Positions 1-11,622 are shown, counted from the stretch's first letter. The stretch is 64,000 bases of DNA from Nymphaea colorata (GCF_008831285.2 NC_045149.1:14162629-14226628), one strand, 5' to 3'. Numbers and translations: made by a program. The notes: a model not told the origin generated them from the letters alone.

Positions 1-13
1 TATTTTTTTTTTT

Positions 14-247
14 TCAAAAATAAACAGGCTTGGGGAGTTTTCTTCTCTTCTTTTCGCTGTTTTGCCGAGGACCGAAGTGAGTCTTCGAGGTTGCCAACTT
101 GCAGGAAGGGCGGGCGGAGAGCGGCCGCACCGGTGAGGAAGAGGCTCGCAGACTCGCAGTCCTGGAGGAGGAGGCTTTGGGCAAAGGCGGCAGAGGTTGG
201 TAGCGGGAAGTGGATGGCGGCGGCTGGCTTCCATTGCCCAGTTCCAT
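14..247 (-). CDS. Probable first exon of an unidentified plant gene (partial)
   Basis: An ATG at 247 on the minus strand opens a 77-codon frame that begins MELGNGSQPPPSTS and ends near PKPVYF. The N-terminal half is rich in Ser, Pro and Arg with few acidic residues after residue 5, which resembles a plastid or mitochondrial transit peptide but is not diagnostic. Immediately upstream of the ATG lie several copies of the plant telo-box AAACCCTAA type motif, typical of 5' leaders of housekeeping genes. A GT inside the codons for PV could be a splice donor, so the frame may continue as an intron beyond the window edge instead of stopping at 14-16. No family was recognised. The start is supported by the leader context; the product is unknown. 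Confidence 0.4.
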   Translation of the reverse strand: MELGNGSQPPPSTSRYQPLPPLPKASSSRTASLRASSSPVRPLSARPSCKLATSKTHFGPRQNSEKKRRKLPKPVYF

Positions 248-261
248 ATCTGACTTTCTTC

Positions 262-310
262 TGATCGGATTGGGGTTAGGGTTGGGAAGGGTTAGGGTTA
301 GGGTTTTCGA
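262..310 (-). promoter_or_regulatory. Telo-box cluster upstream of the edge exon
   Basis: On the plus strand this reads as repeated GGGTTA units, in reverse AAACCCTAACCC. It lies 15-60 bases upstream of the minus-strand ATG at 247. Telo-boxes are known elements in 5' regions of plant ribosomal-protein and other housekeeping genes. It is short and imperfect, so it is more likely a promoter or leader element than an interstitial telomere tract. Confidence 0.5.
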
Positions 311-499
311 AACTTGCGGTTTAGTGGATTAAACCACAATCCCTCCTACTGTTTCCTCTGGTGGTGTGGTGGGTCCTTCGATGATGAAGAGTGCTCACTG
401 CTTCTTCATCTGACTTTCTCCTCCTTTTATTTCTCATAATTCTAGCAACCAAGAAAAGGGAGAAAGAACAAAGAAAAGGAAAGCAACACAGAGGGGAAG

Positions 500-655
500 G
501 GAGAGACCCTTCATGGCAGCAGCAAAATGGGGCTTAGCGACCCTTTACTGAAGCAGGGAAAAGCTTGAAAGTCAGAGGGGGAGTGACAGACCTTCAAGGC
601 AGCAGTAAAAGGGGGCTGGGACTCAGCGAGACCCTTCATGGCAGCAGAAATCGAG
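500..655. repeat. Short imperfect triplication, core CCTTCATGGCAGCAG
   Basis: The core occurs near 508, 593 (as CCTTCAAGGCAGCAG) and 628, each time close to a GGGGCT or CAGCGA sequence. The copies are irregularly spaced, suggesting a decayed local repeat upstream of the edge gene. No coding potential is evident. Confidence 0.4.
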
Positions 656-792
656 CCACGCTGTGCCTTGGGCATAATCTCAAGCCCAAAGCCCGATACT
701 TTATCGGCCCGGGTTTCGAGCTGGCCCGATAGCCTTAACGGGCTTAGCTTTTGCATTTTTTTCTGGCCAGGCTGGGCCGACCCAGGTCGGTA
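655..792. repeat. Fragment of a CGGGCC-rich dispersed repeat
   Basis: The block contains AAGCCCGATA, ATCGGCCCGGG, GGCCCGATAG and CTGGGCCGACC. This vocabulary is the same as in the larger CGGGCC-rich repeat at 57,925-58,230. Such sequences are common in plant hAT-type non-autonomous elements, but no ends or target duplication can be defined here. Confidence 0.4.
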
Positions 793-1252
793 GATTTTGT
801 GTTTCACCGATAGTGCATGAGTTGTGTTTTCCCCATTGTTGCACACGATAAACTTGCAGATGGTCACCTAATTTGGAGTTCTCATTAATGGCACTGCTAG
901 GATGCCTGTATACATTTTTAAAATTCACATTACATGGTTTTTTATTTTACTCTATGGTGAATGAAAGAAGATTTTATATGGTTGTTCTGGGCATGTGTTT
1001 CAGGTGAGCATCAAGACTAATCCTGAAGAATGAGCAGAGAGTGGTGATCTTTGGTGTTTGCCATTTTGTTTTTTGAAGGGCTAAACAAATGATCATTCAT
1101 CTTCTATTAAGTGCATTGTACATGTATTACATATGTACCTGCTTTCAGAATCCAGGTTCCTGGATTGCACTTTGCACCCTGCTTGGCTTCTCAAGCAACT
1201 CTTTCTCGTGAATGATCATTGTAGCACGAAGGGACTCTTGTCACTTGTTCTC

Positions 1253-1569
<317 letters not shown>

Positions 1570-2972
1570 TGTTCTTATTATCAAACAATAGACAAAACAA
1601 ACAAACATTACAAAAGGACCAGAATGTACAAGATGCAACTATTGGACAAAACATACAAAATAGATAGAACATAAATGAAATGTCCGGCAAAACAAATAGG
1701 ACAAACAGAACAAACAACAGAAAAAAAAACAGTGAACAAAAGGAACTCTAAGTTTTGTTCCTAAAACCTTCAAATAGTGGGCATATAACACCAATAACAT
1801 GACAGAGGTGTGGTACGAAGGACATCCAGTCCATTTGGTCCAATGAAACAGTGGTCAAAACGATCTATTAGAATGCACACTTAGGCGCATTTACTAGCTA
1901 AGTGTGCATGAAAGAAGCCAATTTGTAGCTATTGGCCCTGCTTACACAGGGAATTGAATCCCCACCTCCCCCATTTAGTTGAAGCATCTTCAATATATGA
2001 TGCCATGAAAACATATTGGAAAGCCTTAGAGACCAACCTTAAAAGAATGTTGATTCTGCATGAATCAGCTGATTTATGACTGATTCAACGGATTTGATAA
2101 AAAAAAATTGTTGCATTTTGGAGGCTCTTGAATCAGCTATTGCATTTTATTCAAATCAGCTGATTCAGGCCTATTTAAATCGACAGTACCAATGAACTTA
2201 TATAAATCATGATGGAAAATGACAATGGATGATGTGATGGTTAAAGGTCTGAAACTAGTTATGTGCATACCCCTGTTGGCAAAAAATTGTGCAGAGGGGT
2301 GTACAATGACCAAAATACTTTTGATTAAGTGAAAAGGAGCAAAACTAGTTTTATGCACACTTTTATGTATGCATGCATGGGAGTGTGTAATGACCAAATT
2401 GCTGCCAATAAAGTGAAAAAATGAAGATTTTAAAAGGATAAAAAGGAGAATGTAAAAAAGTAAAAAGGACTAAAAAGTAATTTCATTATCTAAAATTTCT
2501 AAAACTCCCCCATCCTCTCTATTTTTTTGGGATTGCATACTTGTTGTATGTACAAAGTAGTGAGAAAAAAAGAAATTTTTTATACTGAAATGTACTTTTT
2601 AGTATTTTACAACAATAAAAAAATATGAAAAGTTTAAAAGTGTAAAAAGTAGATTTCTTTATTAACAACATTCCTAAAATACCTCAACCCTACATTTTCT
2701 TGGTGAGGCAGGATGGAAGGGAGAGGGCAGGGATGCACTACGATGTTGGTTGGTGAATTTGAGGCAGCATTTACTCATTTTTTATACATTCTGTCAACTT
2801 TGGGAGCCGGAAAACATGACATGAAAGATTTACAACACCAAATCAAATGAGAGAGAGAAGTCGATGAAATGCAAAATATTCATACTTAAACAAAAAAATA
2901 ATTGCTGTCACCGATTTAAAAAACCCCACACATTTCAGATAATAAAACACCAAAATGTGCTAATTGTAAACT

Positions 2973-3092
2973 TTGCCCCGAGATGGTCGAGTGTAGGACA
3001 TCTGAAAATTCCCAACAAGCTTTGAGAGGCAGGCGATCTGTTCCTTTGCATCCATGGGACATGTTATTCCTGTTAGACTTGGACACCTTGCT
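2973..3092 (-). pseudogene. 3' remnant of an NBS-LRR gene
   Basis: This 120 bp block matches 57,051-57,170, where leucine-rich-repeat coding sequence continues on the minus strand. It also resembles the 3' flank of the full NBS-LRR gene at 8,250-8,345 (shared words GGCAATCTGTTGCTTTGCAT and GGACATGTT). In this copy the sequence is interrupted at about 3092 by the antisense Ty3 element, so only the distal end of the resistance-gene paralogue survives. Confidence 0.65.
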
Positions 3093-3945
3093 CAAGTTCC
3101 TCTCAAGCCCAACTTCAGTTCTTCTTCAACAAATCAGTGAGAGAGGCAGCTATCAAAGAATACTCTTCAATGAATCGCCGATAGTAGTTCACCAAGCCGA
3201 GAAATGAACGCAATTCCTATACATTGGTTGGCAGTTTCCAATCCTGAATAGCCCTCACCTTTTCTATGTCCATCTGCAGCTGACCTTTTCCCACTATGTG
3301 GCCGAGAAAACTGATTTCTTATTGGCCAAATAAGCACTTCTCACGTTTCACATAGAATTCGTCTTCCCATAGCACTTTGAACACTGTTCGTAGCTGTCCC
3401 ACATGGTCTTTCATAGAGCTGTTGTACACCACAATATCGTCAAGACAGATCACCATGAACTTATCTAGGTACAGATAGAATATCTTGTTCATTAGAGTTG
3501 AAAAGGTTGCAAGAGCATTTGTCAATCCAAACGGCATTACTAAGAATTCAAAGGCACCGTAGGGAGTGACACATGTTGTCTTCGGTTCGTCACCGTCAAC
3601 AATCTGAACTTGCCAATATCCCGATCGAAGATCTAACTTGGAAAATACTTGAGTTCCACAAAACTATAAAAAAGTTCGGCAATCAAAGGTAAAGGGTACT
3701 TGTTCTTCACTGTTACCTTGTTCAATGTCTTGTAGTCTACACATATCCTTTTGGAGTCATCATGCTTTGCATGAAATAACACTGGTGCACCAAAAGAAGC
3801 TTTGGAGGGTCTGATTATGCCTCCAGTTAACATTTTGTCCAACTGTCGCCGAAGTTCCTTCAATTCTACAGGGACCATTTTGTAGGGTGCCATTGGTGGT
3901 GGTTTGGCACCAGGAATCAGTTCTATGGCATGATCCATTCACGTC
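3093..3945 (-). pseudogene. Ty3/gypsy reverse transcriptase (broken)
   Basis: Minus-strand frames show RT landmarks in order: GIIRPS and the ICVDYKTLN / YPLP region (3633-3938), the MPFGLTNA region followed by CLDDIVVY (3319-3537, the second-residue-variant of the YLDD catalytic box), and a thumb/connection segment with [14 protein letters not shown] at 3100-3210. The aspartates of the catalytic box remain, but stop codons and frame changes separate the pieces. In the family this enzyme copies the element's RNA into DNA in cytoplasmic particles. Confidence 0.85.
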
Positions 3946-4038
3946 GAGGTGGCAGCCATCTAGGGAGCTCCGCAGGCATTGTCCCTGTGAATTCCCCTAC
4001 AGTAGGTGCAAGCACCTCTGGGACCAAACGAGGAGAGT

Positions 4039-4720
4039 CTATAGGCACTTTCCTGATTGCCACCAAGTACGTGTCTTCACGTGCTTCAGACCTTTCTTCA
4101 ATTGAAGAGCAGATATCGTTGCAGCCTTGCCCTTATCTTTCTTTACTGTTATTGTTGGCACCATGCAAGGAGACGTCTCATCCATAATGTTGATATTGGG
4201 CAAATGCGGCATCGGGACCATCTTCGCTGCACTAAAGAGCCCCATGCCTAAAATCATCTAGAAATCATCCATCGGGACCACCGAGAAGTTGGATTTCTTT
4301 GACCAACTCTCAATCTTCACAACCGCATCCTGGACCACTCCGTTGATGGGTTTTGCCTCTGAGTTGACCGCCTTCATGCGTTACTCTTCCTTCTTAGGGG
4401 TGAGGCCCAATTTCCTTGCCTCCTCATCTGAGACAAAGTTGTTAGTGACACCCGTATCTACCATAGCCATGGTAGGCTTTCCATTTACCAGAACTTTTAG
4501 GTACATGAGTCCATTGAAAGGTGTCGCTGTCACCTTAGCTTTTTCTTTCCTTTTTAACGTGTTCAAAAGTTGAAGTTCACCCATCTTTGGTCATTCTCCT
4601 TCTTCACCTTGCACCGCATTATCAGATTTCCTTGAGGTACTTGCTTGATTTTCATTTGACAAACACTTTGGACATTGCCTCGCCATGTGCCTCCCTTCAC
4701 AGAACCAACAAGTTACTACT
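4039..4720 (-). pseudogene. Ty3/gypsy protease and gag zinc knuckle (broken)
   Basis: At about 4381-4584 on the minus strand the frame contains VDTGVTNNFVS, the aspartic protease active-site region (family form DxGAT/S). At about 4665-4710 is a zinc knuckle of the pattern C-x2-C-x3-H-x4-C (CWFCEGRHMARQC), the short-spacing version common in plant gypsy gag proteins. Downstream codons to about 4039 match the protease-RT linker. Frames are interrupted. Confidence 0.8.
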
Positions 4721-5535
4721 TTATGTTGGTAATTGTTGTTTTGGCGAAAGAAAGGTTTCTTTTCGCCTTGGTGCTGAGTTCATGATTCAACTTTGGGGTC
4801 CCGTCGTTCCTCATTCTTTCCTCCATGGTCAAGCTTCTTCGATAGCTTGAAGGTGTTAGTGTAACTCTTGCGCTGAGTATCTGCCAAGCGCTTTGCAATC
4901 ACATGATCATCCTCCAAGGTCTCTGGTACCTGATATGTCGGAACAAGACAAATTGGACTAGTCTATTTTGGGACTTCAACCTGTCGAAGAAGCTTGGCGT
5001 CTTGCATTTGGGCGCATGAAGTAGTTCTTCAACTCTCGCTGAAAATCATCAAAAGTATCTATTCTGTAGATCCCCTTTTGAATGTCAAGGCATTTTCATC
5101 TCCACCAGGCAATAGCATCGCCCTCAAATAGCATGGCTGTAGTCTTGACGTGAAGGTCATCTCCCACAATCCCTTGAAGATCCAAGTAATATTCCACCTG
5201 GAACAAGAAGTTGTCGATGACTCAACTATCTCAATTTTCATTATATTTCACTGGCCTCTAGACGTCAACCCTTGGTAGTCGATCTTCACCTCCACTAGCG
5301 TGTGGTTTTTTGCTTGAAGTTCCTTAACTTTAGCCTGCAGTGCGGCCACTATATCATTAAGTGACTTGTTCATTGCTATAAAGTCGGTCATCTGTTCCCT
5401 TATGGTCTTCATTTCATCCCTCATTTCCTTGAAGGACTCTATTGCATTGCCCAACACATCCTCTTGAGTAGCTACGTCGACAACCAGCTTGTTCGCCACT
5501 TCAGTCAGGTCTTCCTGACCGTGGGACGCACTCAT
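4721..5535 (-). pseudogene. Ty3/gypsy gag (broken)
   Basis: The minus-strand frame at 5248-5535 starts MSASHGQEDL and is a charged, coiled-coil-like gag N-terminus (heptad-like KEMRDEMKTIREQ). The gag core follows in broken frames to about 4721, including the NHELSTKAKRNLSF segment. Position between the primer-binding site and the zinc knuckle supports the assignment. It is not an intact gene. Confidence 0.7.
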
Positions 5536-5669
5536 GTCGACGGACTAGGCTATTCCCTTGCCCTTAGTGCTACGCAGATTGTATTGAGCTGCCACGACGT
5601 CTTTTTCGACCAATGCTCGCCGGCGTGTTCCTCTACACCGACTATCCAACCGCTTCCTCAGATTGAGCC

Positions 5670-5692
5670 GAACGTGGCTCTGATACCAGTTG
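5670..5692 (-). other. Primer-binding site, initiator-Met tRNA type
   Basis: The minus strand reads TGGTATCAGAGCCAC just inside the LTR end TGTGACA. This is the usual plant primer site complementary to the 3' end of initiator methionine tRNA. It fixes the LTR boundary at about 5693 and the direction of the element (minus). Confidence 0.85.
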
Positions 5693-6060
5693 TCACAGGC
5701 TCACTTCTTCAGTCTGTGTGGCACGACAAGAACCTAATTGTCGTCAGCCTTCAAACCATTAGAAGGGGCGCAAAGAGCATTTCGAAGACAAATGTATGAA
5801 GAAAACAGTTTGAATAAAGAACTCTGGCAATGTATTTCACTTGGAAAACTTAGTACATCACGAGGAAGGTAAGATAGGAGAAAGATCTCAACTTACTTAC
5901 AGGATGGCCAAAGCAATTTACAAGGATTCCTTTGCCGACCATCCAAAACATAGAATCCCCAAACAAACTTGACACTTAGACTGGTGGGAGGGTACTCGCT
6001 TACACTTGAACATGCTTACGCAAAAGACTCAACGCAAGCAAAAGAAGTACATTGCAAAAA
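5693..6060 (-). repeat. 5' LTR of the inverted half of the Ty3 element
   Basis: On the minus strand the LTR ends with CCTGTGACA next to the primer-binding site. Its middle resembles the LTRs at 30,333 and 34,934 (GGATGGTCGGCA versus GGGTGGTCGGCA, CATCCTGTAAGTAAG versus CATCCTATGTAAGTAAAG), so it belongs to a related family. The outer end near 6050-6070 is blurred by an A/T homopolymer and cannot be placed exactly. Confidence 0.65.
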
Positions 6061-6107
6061 AAAAAAAAAGACTGTACAGACTCTAGACATAGGGGAATAG
6101 GGAATTC

Positions 6108-7475
6108 CTTGTGGAATTTGATTTTGCCTTAGAGTATAAGGCAGGAAAGACTAACATCGTAGTAGAGGCGTTAAGTCGGAAGGCAGAGCTGGCAGCTACT
6201 TAGACGACATCATCTGAAGCACAGCTGGAGAGTACTCTTCTGGAGCGGATTCGAGAAGGCATGACGCAGTACCCTGTGGCCAAGCACTTGGTTGAGGCAG
6301 TTGAGGTGGGAAAGACACGACGATTCTGATTACTTGATGGACTTTTGATTTCGAAGGGCGGACATGTGTTTGTACTTAGATGGGGAAACTTCGGCAAGAG
6401 CTGCAGAAGGAGTGTCATGACTCATTGTTGGCAGACCATCCTGACCATGAGCAGACGTGGCGCTCCTTGAATATGGCTATTATTGGCCACAAATGCGAGA
6501 CGACGTCTAGGCTTATGTGAAGACTTGCTTGATCTGCTAGCAAGACAAGGGGACGAATCAGAAGACTGCCAGTTTCTCGAAGCCTCTTCCTATTCGAGAG
6601 CGTCCATGGGAGTGCCTCTCTATGAACTTTATCTTCAACTTACCCTTCAGCTCCATGCTTTTGGTTGTGGATAGATTTTCAAAGTATGTGACCTTCATCC
6701 CAGCCTCTAAGGAATGTCCCGCAGAGAAGATGGTAGAGATGTTTGTGAAACATATAGTAAAGCACTGGGCATGTCGAAAAACATTGTGAGTGATCTGACG
6801 CCTGCTTCACAGGGAAGTTTTGGTGCAAGGTGTTTAGTTTGTTGGGTTCAGATTTATTATTCTCAACGAGTTTCCACCCATAGACTGACAACCAAACTGA
6901 ATGGATCAACAGATGACTAGAAACATACCTTCGCCACTATGTCAGTGCAAATCAGAAGAATTGAGAGAAATTACTTGATGTAGCCCAATTTTGTTACAAT
7001 TTGTAAAGAGTGAGTCTTCTGGACACAGTCCGTTCAAGATAGACACTGGACAGTAGCCGTTGATGCCTCATACCCTTGCAGCTCAAAAGAAAGAACTACC
7101 TTGGCATGAACAGATGGAGTTGGCTATGGCGTTCTTACACAAGGCCACCAAGAAGATGAAGAAATTTGTAGATCGGAGTCGAAGGCTGATGGAATTCAGA
7201 GTGGGCGATCAAGTCCTCATGAAACTTTATCCAGACCGGACGGGCATCTTCTGTGGCCGACATAAGTCCTTGATTCGGAAGTATGAAGTACCCTTTACAA
7301 TGCTGAAGAGGATCGAGAAGCTAGCCTACAAGCTAGACTTGCCGTCAGACTTTAAGATGCATTCAGTGTTCCATGTCTGTAACCTGAAGCCCTTCTACTT
7401 TGATGAGGAAGACCCAAATAGAAGCATCCCAGAACAAGACCTGATCATGCAGCAAGCCCGGTACACACTATAAAA
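6108..7475 (+). pseudogene. Ty3/gypsy RNase H C-terminus and integrase (broken)
   Basis: It begins with the RNase H tail (GEFLVEFDFALEYK-like, ending in ALSRKAELA) at 6108-6200. Remnants follow of the integrase zinc-binding region (about 6400-6560) and the catalytic core (6570-6930), and then a 137-codon frame at 7060-7473 with the C-terminal domain (FRVGDQVLMKL, KLAYKLDLPSDFK, FHVCNLKPF). Several stops break the core. It lies head-away from the antisense half that ends at 6060. Confidence 0.85.
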
Positions 7476-8397
7476 TGCAGTTTCCACATATTTTTTTCAA
7501 ACATCTCATATAATTTTGAAGAAATGTGTATAGTGCTAGCTAATGCATCTTCTTAAGATTTAAGAATGTAGGCACATTTTTCAGATTGTGGGTATGTGTT
7601 TTAAATTTGTGAAGATGATTAAATGCATATTAATGGTCTAAATATGAAAAAACAAAACTTTGAAGGTCTCTCAAATACTGACCAATCCCAATTTTTAGTA
7701 TCTGTACCGATTCAAGCCAAAAAACATTGCCTTCTGTTTGAGCCAAATAGCACCGCATTTATCATTTATACATCGTACTTGCTGGTATTCACATAATTGA
7801 TATTTGTTTTCAATTACAAAAAAGAATCAAATGAGAGAGATGGTCGACATTTTGAGTAAGTTAAAACAGCTAGACAAGACTCTGTTGATGCATAAAAGGT
7901 ACGCCAGTTCGGTTGAACACCACTTTAATTTACCAGACCCAAATCAAACAAGAGGGAGAGGGAGAGAGAGAAAGAGAGGAAAAAGACGCAATGAAATGGA
8001 AACACATTTAACCGAAATAATTAATTACAATTTTTCATCGATTTTCAGTAACATTATCTATATATGTGTAATCTTTCCCCCAAGATGGTTGCTCAACTTC
8101 TGTGGCAGATGGAGTGTTGGACATGAGTCAATCCACAACGATTGAAGGTTCAGTAAAATTAGTAACAATTTATCCAAAAAAATACAATTTCATGCAATTT
8201 AAAATGAACAGAAAAGGTTCAGTAACATGATATAGCAATACTAATCATCACCTATCGTTTAACCTTCCCCCAAGAAGTAGCTAAATGTTCAAGCTTCGAG
8301 AAGGCAGGCAATCTGTTGCTTTGCATCAGTAGGACATGTTTCATTTTGTTAGGGAGTAATATTATTCACGTCCTCACACCCACTGAGGCACTCTTCC
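7476..8397. other. 3' flank of the NBS-LRR gene; no gene seen
   Basis: AT-rich, no LTR found after the integrase. From about 7800 (GATGGTCGACATT and later AAATCAAA...GAGAGAG) to 8345 (GGCAATCTGTTGCTTTGCAT) it resembles the flanks at 2820-3092 and 56,880-57,160, marking it as the shared downstream region of the resistance-gene paralogues. Confidence 0.5.
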
Positions 8398-11300
8398 TCA
8401 TTTGACCTCCTCTTCCACATTGTTGTCTCCCAAATACAGATATTTAAGGGAGAGTAGAAATGTCGAGACCTGTGATGACAGTAGCACTGCTGATTCTGGA
8501 TCCAAATGCAACTCAATGAGGTTCGGCAGTTGCTCAAGCAATTTCCATCCCAATCTTGCACATTTGCACTTTAACACTGACAGCCTTTGGGGCTGAGTCG
8601 CTTGACCCTCATGCCCCACCCACTCCGATATCGCATAAATCAAGACTTCTGTCTGCATCTTTGGACAATTGTTAAAAAACGCCCTTCCTAAGCATGGCAT
8701 AGAACTAAATGTTGATTCCCAGTTGGGCAAATGCTTCACGTGCAGTTCAAGTGAAGGAAGGCGAGTAGGGAGCTGCTTCAAAATGTTCAGGTCAGACAAC
8801 CACAACCCCTTTAAAGCTGGCATGTGATCATCAGCTACTTGCTCTACCCTACCACATCCCTTCACCTCCAACGACTCCAACACAGGCATGTTAGCGAGAG
8901 TCTTCAGCCTTTCACATTCATCCACTGTCAACCACTTAAGGGCAGACCAATCACGAATAGTGTTGAGCCCTCACACTTCCTAATATTCAAGGACTCCAAT
9001 GAAGGCATGTTAGCGAGAGTCTTCAGCTTTTTACATCTGTTCACATCCAACGACTCCAATGCTGGCAAGTCACCAATCGTGTGAAGCCCATCACACTCCC
9101 AAATCTTCAAGGACTTCAGCAAAGGCATGCTCGGCAATTCATACAATGTTTGGCAGTACTTGACCTTCAATTCTTCCAATGATTTAATTCATATCACTGT
9201 TGCCCATGATGGGCAACATTCTAGGCGTAGCATCGGCAGCTCCACATAGTTGGTGTCCAAATACCACGCAGGCCCATCTCCTTTATAACCACAAATTCCC
9301 AACTCTCTATGCAATGTGGAGGTTCCAAAGCCTCCAGCAAACCCCTCTCTTCAGAAGCACTATCCACTGTGTCATTGTCTCCCACCTTGAAGTCCAATTC
9401 CACACCAATTAGCTCATGCCTCTCCTTAAGATGTACATTCTTTGCATCGATCACTTTCACCCTTTCTCCCCACAAACCTTCAATCGACAATTCCCCCTTC
9501 AGTTTGTTCAACTATTTCAGTTCATTAATATTGCAACCACTTGTCTTACCTTTGTCATCGCATACCATAAACCTATGCAAGGTCCGTAAATTAGTAAGCT
9601 TCCCTAGTCCTTCGGCTACAAATTCCAATTTCGCTGTATCTTTCAGGCCAAGATGCCTCAAGTTGCACAGTTTGCCCATTTCCTTGTGCAACTCTTCGAT
9701 TTGACTGTAACATAAATCCAACGTTAGCAAGTTACAGAGTCTGCCGATTGAACTGGGCAACCATCTCACATTAGACCAGCTTAGATTGAGATATTTTAGA
9801 AGTGAAAAGTCTTCAATGGACTTTGGCAGCTCATCCATTAAACATGGCAACGACAACACCCTCAACCATTTGAAATTGCTGTTAATATGGATCAATGGCA
9901 ATTCTGCATGGTCCAACAATGTGCGCAACTTATTTGCTGCTTCCGAGGCATTACGCTTGTGCACTTCTGCATCGTTGACACCATATAATGACAGATGGCG
10001 GGTGTTCTCAGAGGCATGGCTATATTCCTTGCCACCAATATATAAGGCAAGGTAATGCAAAATGTCATGCAACTTCAGACAAGTGCCCTCAAAAAATCCA
10101 CTATGGTTTTCTTCAATCAAGCATCGGTTATCAGATCTTTAATATATTGGTTTGCTGTCACTTCCACATCTATGCCGTCCTTTTCCTCAATCAATCCATG
10201 CGCCACCCACTGCCTTATCAATGTCTCCCTTTCAATTTCATAATCCTTTGGATAAATGCAGCAATAAACAAAACAACTCTTCAAATAATGCGGCAAGTCA
10301 TCATAGCTCAGCATGAGACCTGGAAGAATTTTGCCCCCAATTTCAGCTGCAGGCATCTTCCATTCCCATATCTTACTACCCTCGATGAATTTCCAATCTT
10401 CAGTATGCATTTTCTTGGTATCATCATCGACCCTACCGTCTTATCACAAGCGGCAACCCACCACACTTCCTTACTATTCTCTTTCCAACATCTCTGATTT
10501 GTGCATCACCAAATCTTCTTCTGTTTCGCCTTCTCTTAATGTCTCCTTTAGAAACAACTCCCAGCTTTGGTCAAAACTAAATTCTAGTAATTCATGCATA
10601 TAAGAAGCACGCATCCCATAGGATACATTTTTGTTTCTACTGGTCATCAAAATATTGCTCCCCATTACACCCATCATCAATGTTCCCTCTACCTCTTCCT
10701 CCCACCATTTCAGTTCCAACACATCATCTAGAACCAACAAAAATTTTCCCTTTGAGAGCTCGTTCCATAATTGTGTGCACAACTCACTCAAGGAACAATC
10801 AGGGTTTTCTCCAGATCCCTTGCATACTTCCCTTAGTATCTGCCGCACCAAATCTTTACGGTTTGGCATTTCTGAAACACAAACCCACCATCTATGTTTC
10901 CCAAAATGTTCTTCAAATTCTTTAAAGACCATTTTTGCAAGAGTTGTTTTGCCGATTCCACCTTTTCCTACAATAGAAATAATAGAAACACCACGCTTTT
11001 GTGTCTTACTTCTCTCTATGGAGTCATTCAGCAAAAGCTTTTCTACTATCACCTTTTTATCATCCTCCCTGCCTGTGGGTGGTTGTACACCCATGTGACG
11101 GGTTATCTCTGGGGGGTTGTCATGTTCACCATGAACAAGACCCTCACCACCAATATCTCTTCCAAACACATCTACCATCATCTTATTATTTCCTTTTATT
11201 TCATCAAGCTTTTGGTTGATATTTTTAATATCATCTGCAAGTTTGTTGGAAGCAGATACATGTTCCTTAAACCAAGAACACAGAGTGGTCCAGGGCTTCC

Positions 11301-11622
11301 TTACCTTGTTCCATGAAGTTATAGAATGCTTTTCCCTTTTGCAAAGTGCGATTGTGGTTTGGTATCCTTCGATGATGTCCTGGGCATCATAGGAAACATC
11401 CTTCAGCTCTCCCTCCAGATCTCTACTGCGCTCATTGCTGAAAAAGGGCTTCTGATCTACGACTTTTAGGGCCTTCTCAAAGCATCTCAACTTCTCTTTG
11501 AGAACCTCGAGATCATCTTTGGCATTCAAGATGTGGTCCACCTTTTCTTTCAACATGCTGGTTACATCCTCCAACAGAATAGAAATAGGTGTTTGTACAA
11601 GGGTGTCGATTACTGTTGTCAT
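8398..11622 (-). pseudogene. CC-NBS-LRR disease-resistance gene, frameshifted
   Basis: Plant intracellular immune receptor of the CNL class. The preferred start is the ATG at 11,622 (MTTVIDTLVQ); the frame upstream to 11,709 has only a TTG. Residue numbers count from this ATG. A coiled-coil domain comes first, with YDAQDIIEGY at about 78-87 in the place of the EDVID motif. The NB-ARC follows: P-loop GKGGIGKTT at 219-227, RNBS-A near WWVCVSE, kinase-2 KFLLVLDDV at 293-301, RNBS-B GSNILMTSR at 321-329. It continues with GLPL near 10,460, RNBS-D CFVYCCIYPKDY (10,310-10,250), an LHD variant of the MHD switch (KLHDILHYLA), and about a dozen LRRs to the TGA at 8398. The frame is broken near 10,480, 10,440 and 10,119, by an in-frame TAG at 9512-9514, and near 9200 and 8970. 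Either it is a pseudogene or the consensus carries small indels. All domains are present in order and no intron is needed. Confidence 0.85.

Larger units (their letters stand above)
3093..7475. mobile_element. Ty3/gypsy retrotransposon with internally inverted 5' half
   Basis: Minus-strand RT, protease, gag, primer-binding site and LTR run from 3093 to about 6060. Plus-strand RNase H C-terminus and integrase run from about 6108 to 7475. Read together they cover LTR-gag-PR-RT and then RNase H-integrase of one element, with the first half flipped in place. The first part of RNase H is missing at the junction. No second LTR is found after 7475. The whole element is full of stops and frameshifts and cannot encode a working polyprotein. 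Confidence 0.75.

Noticed and set aside
262-310. Interstitial telomere tract
   Set aside because: Only a few imperfect GGGTTA units, placed exactly in the leader of a minus-strand frame; a telo-box explanation is simpler.
5680-5700. tRNA-Met gene
   Set aside because: Only the complement of the tRNA 3' end is present, as expected for a retrotransposon primer-binding site.
9988-10497. 169-codon plus-strand frame opposite the NBS-LRR gene
   Set aside because: It is the antisense shadow of NB-ARC coding sequence.
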